In this document: positions 58,330 to 64,000 of the stretch, in pieces
How positions within the stretch are numbered: the stretch's first letter is position 1
Layout of the letters: the number at the start of each line of letters is the position of its first letter
Origin: Sipunculus nudus
Taxonomy: Eukaryota; Annelida; Sipuncula; Golfingiida; Sipunculidae
Direction: 5' to 3'
Assembly (NCBI GenBank): GCA_026874595.1
Contig: CM049320.1
Span: forward strand, 26,078,214-26,142,213
DNA length: 64,000 nt
Made by a program: the position numbers and the translations under genes
Notes under the pieces: generated by a model
Seen by the model: the letters and a program-made list of their open reading frames with translations, nothing else
Database searches by the model: none
Told to the model about the DNA's origin: nothing

Positions 58330-59335
58330 TTAACCAAAGGGCCTGATGTTAGAAATAACGTCACATCCTGTCACATGAGGGCTTCCTCAGGGTTAATTGC
58401 CTAGCCACCGAATAATCTTATGGCCGGACTCATATTTTATCACCAACAACAGTTTTACCAAACACTCTTCATAAAAATTGTTATTGTTGTTGACAAAAAA
58501 GTCCAACATTTCTTACATAGAACAGCACTGATGAAAAATGACAAAGGAGCCTCGCAGTGCAATAAAAACGTATATAATTGCTCAAGTGTTAAAACTATCC
58601 GTTTCGTCAGTCTTAATGTCAATTTGATTTGCCAGCTCATCGGGAGAAATGGTTAGAATTTGAATAAAATCATTCTGGACATAATGGAATCCGGTTAAAT
58701 AAAATCTACACACAGCCAGGCTTGCTCTCAGCTGGGCAAGCAAAGTGAAAAACCGTCAGCCCATCTACCAATTTTTTCTTTGCCGGCCGATTTCATTTAA
58801 CCGGCCGGAAAAATCTACAAGTCTCGCCTGCCGGGGAGGGTCTGCACACCTACCCATATTTCTTGCGAATCACCAGAATTCTTCGGTCATTTTGGTCAAT
58901 TCTGATTCGTCTCCAGGATTATTATTGGCATCGGAAATAATAATACAAGGAAAAGTAGGTTGCAAATCATCACATCACAGTATTTTCATTTTTAATTCGA
59001 TTGGAATTCACTAATTATAAGCTGTTGGTGCTCAATCATTTCTTGTAAAAAATAAAATTTTTTATATCATTTTCTTCTATCATGTTGTGCTTTTACCTGT
59101 TTAGTCAAACAATTTTGTTATTATCATGTTGTCCTCTGATCTTATGAACTTTCTTAATATTGTTATACAGACATTACCTTGTAGTATAACTTACTACTTT
59201 TTAGTAACTTATATTCCTGTTTCTTCTTTGTAAGCTATTAATGAAGAACACTGATCAGGCAATAACTAATAAGACTAAAATACACAGACTGCAGTTTTAC
59301 TAATTTTGTCATAATTATTGTGCGAAAGAAAATAA
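58330..59335. other. No gene supported
   Basis: A palindrome-like 'ccggccgatttcatttaaccggccgg' lies near 58785. Frames at 58420-58656, 58455-58640 and 58745-59014 have no domain features. Confidence 0.35.
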
Positions 59336-59337
59336 TC

Positions 59338-59340
<3 letters not shown>

Positions 59341-59390
<50 letters not shown>
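59341..59390. repeat. (TA)n microsatellite left of the ribozyme-like motif
   Basis: Pure TA alternation, ending six bases before the candidate hammerhead stem III strand. Confidence 0.97.
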
Positions 59391-59392
<2 letters not shown>

Positions 59393-59396
59393 TAGG

Positions 59397-59456
59397 TACA
59401 TTTAAACCAGACAGTGTAACCTGATGAGTGCAACATGTTGTTGCACGAAAAATGTA
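59397..59456 (+). ncRNA. Hammerhead ribozyme-like motif
   Basis: The conserved core CTGATGA (59421-59427) is followed by a perfect 8-bp stem II, GTGCAACA / TGTTGCAC (59428-59435, 59439-59446), closed by loop TGT and starting with the canonical G-C pair. GAAA follows (59447-59450). Stem III is also available: AAATGTA (59450-59456) pairs 7 of 7 with TACATTT (59397-59403), leaving A59404 in the cleavage-site position. The gap is stem I: the 16 bases 59405-59420 form no convincing hairpin, so the motif may be decayed or stem I may be unusual. Known metazoan hammerheads sit in Penelope-like elements and small retroelements. Confidence 0.5.
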
Positions 59457-59494
59457 AAATATCTGATAAAACTTGATTTCTCTATATTTGTATC

Positions 59495-59497
<3 letters not shown>

Positions 59498-59552
<55 letters not shown>
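59498..59552. repeat. (TA)n microsatellite right of the ribozyme-like motif
   Basis: Pure TA alternation. Together with 59341-59390 it brackets a 107-bp island. Confidence 0.97.
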
Positions 59553-59554
<2 letters not shown>

Positions 59555-59559
59555 GTAAA

Positions 59560-60105
59560 TAAATATTAAATATTATGAAAATATCGCAATACATATCAAA
59601 ATACGCTTCCATGCATATATCACAATATATTGCAATGATAACATTATAGGCGATACCCAGCCTTTAAAACACACACACACACATATGATATGATATATGA
59701 GCTTAGCTAAAGAATTGCTCTTAAAATGTGATTCAATTTTTCCCATTAGTCTTCTGTATAAGGATTCAATATAGTTCATACACAAATAACCAGAACCATC
59801 AGCGGCTGGTTCTAAAAAAACCGACGTACACACGGCCTGAAATTGGTCATGTGTCCGCATCTGTTTCAGCGGCTCAGTGTCAAACGTTAACCATGTTCCA
59901 TTTAGTGTAACCAAAATCTTCCACTAACTGTTTAAGATATTGAAGACATAAATAAGGGTCAGACACACAGATCGACCTTGAGTGCCATATAATCTCTTTT
60001 ACACTTCATTGGCGGAAGATTTTATAAACATTATAGGGCCAGCCCGGTTTTTGAGAAAGTAACAAATATCAAATAGTATTGTTGGTAATTTAAGTGGCCT
60101 GTTGT
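59560..60105. other. No gene seen
   Basis: AT-rich DNA with a short (AC)n at 59668-59682. Frames at 59573-59914 (minus) and 59728-59910 (plus) lack domain features. Confidence 0.35.
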
Positions 60106-60109
60106 TGCT

Positions 60110-60500
60110 ACTTGCCTTAAAACCTCTGACATTTAGTGACGTGTACCGAGGCCTTCGCTGAAATCCTCAATTCCCCTGCCCACCCGACCATATGATGAAA
60201 CCTATGCCGGCGAAAACCGGACGAGAGCCCGTACTAAGAAATCATAAATCTCACACCGCTGGCGTCTTTTCTGCGGAAGAACGATTTACCATTGGCGCAA
60301 CGTTATTTCATAGGGCGTTAATTAACAGCAAATGATTTTATGCACGGTAACATCCATTCTGATGAGCCGCAAGAGTTCTCATAAAACCGAACGTTTAGTC
60401 CATTAATACCACTTCACTGCTTGTGATTATTCAAGCTCGGCTTCGGATCTTATCTCAGAGTGTGATGAAACGCCCCGAGGTGGCTTTAATATCATTTTCC
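60110..60500. promoter_or_regulatory. Candidate conserved regulatory island
   Basis: Single-copy, GC-richer block with GTTAATTAAC at 60316-60325, TTTTATGCAC at 60336 and 'atcataaatct' at 60241. It matches no repeat in the window and has no splice-bounded frame. An enhancer is a reasonable guess from composition and site content only. Confidence 0.25.
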
Positions 60501-60820
60501 CCAGAAACATTAAAAAAATTTATTGGATGATCTATCAAGTTTATTGCCTGTGGGGTAAATGAAACAAACGTTACATCTTCGTGGGATATGGGGTAAACAC
60601 CGGATTTGCTTATCATGAGACGTAGAATAAGAATCCAGATCGATCTACATTTATCACGTCAATGCGAAACCATCGCAATAATGAACGAGGGATATAGAAT
60701 ATGTGCTGTGTTAAAGGTACATTAACATTTGCAAAAACGTGAATATTATCAAAAGCTATCAGATCATTTAACTTCATATAAAAGTCTCCCATCATGACCA
60801 ACAAAAGTTTCCCATCATAA

Positions 60821-60822
<2 letters not shown>

Positions 60823-60886
<64 letters not shown>
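60823..60886. repeat. (TA)n microsatellite
   Basis: Pure TA. It explains the three minus-strand poly-IY frames between 60613 and 61045. Confidence 0.97.
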
Positions 60887-60893
<7 letters not shown>

Positions 60894-60929
60894 CTTACTA
60901 ATTCGCATTTTGTAAACATATTTATTTTT

Positions 60930-61210
60930 CTTGTGTGAGTAGACATAGTCCACTTGTGTATGTTTACTATAATAAGACTGCGTGACCAGACTCCCGATCT
61001 TGCGTGAAAGCCACAACTCACAATAGAGAAAAACCGACATAACACCAGTTAGGAGCTTGAAAACTGTTTATATGTCAAGATGCGCAGGGGACATGCTCGC
61101 TATAGTTGTTTTGCGAAACTGATTGCGCCCGGTGCAATTTTTTTTCCAGGTGTGTACTCAAGTAAGCATTTTTGGACTGGATTTTTTGCATCATAATATT
61201 TTAAAGATAA
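60930..61210. repeat. Interspersed repeat family M, copy 2
   Basis: Colinear with copy 1 at 57515-57810 through the same landmarks. Its B-box-like stretch is decayed ('gattgcgcccggtgca'). Confidence 0.5.
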
Positions 61211-61402
61211 AACACTTTATTTTATGTATGTTTGCCATCCCTTGCATGTGAATATGACCCTTTAATCGTAACTAGATCTTTAATGTGTGTGCCTACATGT
61301 AAACCTCCGCCAGGACATTAATTGAACTTTCCTGTGTTCTACACGATGACACTGTGATCAACACTGTTCACAGATGATAAAAACGCAGTCCCATGTACAA
61401 TC

Positions 61403-61662
61403 AGAAAAAAAAACATTTAAAAGGCATAGTTTTCAGGCACCGCCTACGTCCATTTTAAACCCCCGCATAAAAAAATTTAAATTAAAATTTAAAATAATAC
61501 AATTTTGATAAGATTTCCTTTGTTATACAGTACTTGTAACTGTTTAGCAAAAAATATGACATTTATATCAAAACATACAAAAAAAGGTTAAAAAATAAAA
61601 TATCGACCGCCCGCACTGATTTTATATATAAAAAGTGGCTAAGAACCATACTTTTTTAGGCA
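61403..61662. mobile_element. Harbinger-like MITE, family D copy 3 (inverted, decayed)
   Basis: The left 'aaaaggcatagttttcaggc' with 'accgcctacgtcc' and the right 'gaccgcccgcactgatttta' with 'gctaagaaccatac' are the inverse of copies 1 and 2. The outermost GGCC bases and TTA flanks are no longer clear. Confidence 0.55.
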
Positions 61663-61921
61663 GGGTCCTGAAATCATATCTTGATGATTCAGACTATCTT
61701 CACAATTAAATGGATTTTATTGTCCTTAGATATAATAAAAAAAACATAATCATTACTAATTAAGTAATGTTGCTGTTATATACAATCCAACCATCCAGGT
61801 AAGAAAACAAGGGGGAGAACATAACTCAACGTCATCTGGTGGAGGTATTGTAAAATTATAAGTATTTTTAAATCAGTTATTCAAACACCTTTTCAGTAGA
61901 TTTCTATATTTGGCTCCGTAT

Positions 61922-62585
61922 AGGGGCATATCTAGGATTTAGGAAAATGAGAGGTCAAACCCAGGCGGACTAATGACTTACCCTTAATACAGGGTCCCCC
62001 CCCCCCGTCAGAGGGCGGGGGGGGGGGGGGGGGGGATGTCCAGGCCGCCAAAAACTTATCTGAAACCTGTAAGGGGCCCAATCACCTATAATGCATGTTG
62101 AATTGTCATGTAAAATTTATTCTTCCCTTTAAAATAAATTTGTACCCGCCAAAAGATTGCCCTGAAACCGTTTGCTTACACCTATAAACAAGAGTTAAAA
62201 ACAGTGGACAGGGCGCGAAATAAGATGTCAACATAAACACAGCGCGTGTATAGCCCGGTCACAACACGTCAATCAGGAGATATCCTGACTGACTTATCCT
62301 ACAAAATGTTATACATGTTCCCGCTGGCTGAGACACCGCCTGTTATGGCTCACAATCGGACCTCTGATCACGCGGCTTTGTTATGGTAAACAGACACACG
62401 TGGACTGTGTTTACCAACACGCAAACCCAAGACAGGGTGTTAAACAGCCATATGCGAGGTACTGAGACTGTGTGTTTGGGTGGTTTTCTTGGGAAACATT
62501 TGTCTAAAGCAAAACTGAACTGATACTGTGAAAGATGTCCCTTTAAAAACAAGGGGGGGGGGGGGGGGTCCGCTTCTTTTGGACG
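61922..62585. mobile_element. Poly-G MITE, family P copy 4, split by a TTAA element
   Basis: The left half (61922-62071) follows copy 2: 'atctaggatttaggaaaatg', 'ggcggactaatgact', 'gtccaggccgcc', 'tctgaaacctgtaa'. At the point where copy 2 has 'gacccTTAAaaaag', a 471-bp element is inserted. After the next TTAA (62543-62546) the sequence resumes with 'aaacaagggg' and a G-run (62553-62569), as copy 2 does after its TTAA. This makes 61922-62585 one interrupted element. Confidence 0.6.
62072..62542. mobile_element. TTAA-type MITE, family H copy 1 (about 471 bp)
   Basis: The left end is AGGGGCCCAATCACCTATAA and the right end 'agatgtccct' before TTAA (62543-62546); the left TTAA has decayed to GTAA. 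The body matches copy 2 (62876-63360) throughout, for example 'gccctgaaaccgtttgctt', 'gtcaatcaggaga' and 'aagcaaaactgaactga'. The small minus frame at 62343-62552 lies within it. Confidence 0.7.
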
Positions 62586-63396
62586 TGTTTATGCACACGT
62601 TAAGAAAAGTTGCTGTTGCAAAAGCTGTTCGTAAACATGGTACATGGGCCTAATGTTGACAAGCAGAAACCCAGGGTAATCTAAATTGCTTGATGGCATA
62701 TTTACAGCAGTTGAACGTTCGCTAGTTGCAAAACACCCTTTGTAAAACTCTGGTCCATACGACTTGCTGCCAGATTTCCTTATTGAATGTGTGTGGGTTA
62801 TTTCTGCAGGCCTCCCATGGTGAGGGTCGGCGTTTTCTGGCCTATTTGTATAAAAGGTACCAGGGAATACATTAAAGGGGCCCAATCACATATAAAGCAT
62901 GTTGAGTTAACACGAACAATAGCTTCTTCCAATAAAAATAAATATGTACCTGCCAAAATATTGCCCTGAAACCGTTTGCTTTCTCCTGTAAACAAATGTT
63001 AAAAACAGTGGAACGGGCGCGATGAAAGGTGTCAACATAAACATTGCGCATGGGGCCGTGTGCATTGCTGAGCCAAAACACGTGTCAATCAGGAGATGCC
63101 CTGTCTGACTTGGCCCAAAATTGTAATACATGTTTCTGCTGGCTGTTGCCCTTCTTTATCGGACCTCCGGTCACGCGGCCTTGTTACGGTAAACAGACTG
63201 TGTTTACCAACACGCAGAGCCATAACACGGTGTTAAACAGTCGAATGCGAAGAAATGAGACTGTGTGTTGGGATGGTTTTGCTTTAAAACATTTGTATAA
63301 AGCAAAACTGAACTGAAAGTGTAAAAAAATAGCCATAATTTAGCTCCTGATTATGTCCCCTTAAGTTTATAAACGACAGATAACGGAATAGCCCCT
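62586..63396. mobile_element. TTAA-type MITE, family G copy 3, split by a family H element
   Basis: The left portion contains 'ctgttcgtaaacatggtaca', 'cgctagttgcaaaacaccct' and 'cttattgaatgtgtgtgggt', as in copies 1 and 2. It is interrupted at TTAA (62872-62875) and resumes at 63365 with 'gtttataaacgacagataac', aligning with 'gtttataatggtcagatagg' of copy 1. It ends 'ggaatagcccctt' before TTAA (63397-63400). The true left end is not identified. Confidence 0.6.
62876..63360. mobile_element. TTAA-type MITE, family H copy 2 (485 bp), nested in family G
   Basis: Intact TTAA lies on both sides (62872-62875 and 63361-63364). The left AGGGGCCCAATCACATA and right TTATGTCCCC are imperfectly inverted. 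The body is colinear with copy 1, about 805 bp away, and close enough that the two are probably recent relatives. Several overlapping frames of 60-98 residues on both strands here are repeat translations and not genes. Confidence 0.75.
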
Positions 63397-63555
63397 TTTA
63401 ACTTATGGGAGTCGTGTTGCGGTGACCAAATCTGGTAGTGAGTGGTAAGAAAGCCTATATATGATAATGCATATTACAGACGTTACCACCTATGCCCTAA
63501 CACAAGCTAATTCAGTTCTCATTCTGTATAATGAACTATGGACGAATCTACTCAC

Positions 63556-63880
63556 CTCCTTTGGTTCAGGGTAAATTAGATTTCTTTTCACAGTTCATGG
63601 ATAGACTTCCGAGCTGGTGAGGCTCAATGCCACAGAGACTGCGGGAGAACATTTCAGTGCTCCTGATCAGACAGGCTGCCAGTGACAGCACAGCCTTGAG
63701 ACGGTTCTTAGCGTCTATTCATGACATTCCTCTACCCACACAGCCTCTCAGTACTGACACAGACCTTGTAACAGAACTTCTTGCATGGCTGTTACAGCTT
63801 TAAAATATCCGGCCAATTCAGCGAGAAGCATCCGTTCATAGGAACTATTTGCATTAGTAGGGTCTATCAAAACATAAAGT
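63556..63880 (-). other. Candidate untranslated first exon, minus strand
   Basis: The minus strand reads AAGGAG|GTGAGT (donor at plus 63555-63550), a full splice-donor consensus. Upstream in the same strand are a TATA-like box and CRE/CCAAT sites. Several short upstream ATG frames end before the donor, so this would be a 5' untranslated exon. On the plus strand the same DNA has a good acceptor (tttcttttcacag, ending 63594) and a 58-residue frame from ATG 63626, beginning MPQRLRENISVLLIRQAASD. A plus-strand exon is therefore the alternative. Confidence 0.3.
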
Positions 63881-63908
63881 TTAATGACCCCAATCCGAGG
63901 CGACGGTG

Positions 63909-63981
63909 GTATAAAGCCTTAATGACGTCATTTCTTATCCCTATTTACGGTGTCTCTTCCATTTATGACGTCAGCCATTGG
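63909..63981 (-). promoter_or_regulatory. Candidate CRE-type promoter, minus strand
   Basis: Read on the minus strand in order: CCAAT (63981-63977), TGACGTCA (63973-63966), TGACGTCA (63930-63923) and CTTTATA (63916-63910). This leaves room for a start near 63880 and the exon ending at 63556. Two perfect palindromic cAMP-response octamers 43 bp apart with a CCAAT box are typical of CREB/ATF-bound promoters. The sites are seen; activity is inference. Confidence 0.4.
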
Positions 63982-64000
63982 AAATAAAAACGGTAAACGT

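Noticed and set aside
62589-63316. Cluster of overlapping 60-98-residue frames on both strands
   Set aside because: They translate TTAA-type MITEs and recur between copies with frame breaks.

Overview
The window looks like non-coding or gene-poor nuclear DNA of an animal, most likely a bivalve mollusc. The sequence is AT-rich and full of (TA)n and poly-G/poly-C tracts. It contains many short non-autonomous transposons and no long open reading frame that is not repetitive. The bivalve assignment rests mainly on one class of repeat: tandem core units followed by a (GGAC)n microsatellite and a 3' hairpin ending in CTAAAA. This matches my knowledge of the bivalve 'pearl' elements and of Helitron-related HINE elements. 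I see no rRNA, no intact tRNA gene, no transposase or reverse transcriptase, and no prokaryotic or viral gene.

Layout. 1-1027 is a 72-bp minisatellite built from three 24-bp subunits. 1475-6232 and 9951-19614 carry pearl/HINE-like elements in several families, Harbinger-like MITEs and a foldback element (9021-9755), with unique AT-rich DNA between them. 17330-17960 is a GC-richer single-copy island. 20105-20226 has a TATA-like box and a small candidate first exon encoding a membrane anchor. 22830-30350 is a compound satellite: a 17-bp array, a transition zone, then about 130 copies of a 45-bp unit that reads as one long open frame (15-residue repeat), then decayed remnants. 30530-38095 holds diverged interspersed repeats, a permuted SINE head and a nested insertion. 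39189-40093 holds a speculative two-exon minus-strand gene model.

The right half is a collection of terminal-inverted-repeat elements whose boundaries and target duplications can be read directly. These are 40356-42451 (6-bp duplication), 44430-44867 (8-bp duplication, hAT-like, second copy 57855-58318), 45287-46574 (TA), 48029-51196 (7-bp duplication, about 3.17 kb) and a set of TTAA-flanked elements, two of which are inserted inside other repeats near 62-63.4 kb. A hammerhead ribozyme-like motif lies at 59397-59456 between two (TA)n arrays. At the right edge (63556-63981) CCAAT, two TGACGTCA sites, a TATA-like box and a consensus splice donor line up on the minus strand as a candidate promoter and first exon.

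No set of genes here forms a pathway. What can be read is mainly the history of insertion and tandem amplification, plus a few candidate regulatory islands and exon starts that need transcript or conservation data. All homology statements come from reading the sequence and remembered family features; nothing was searched.
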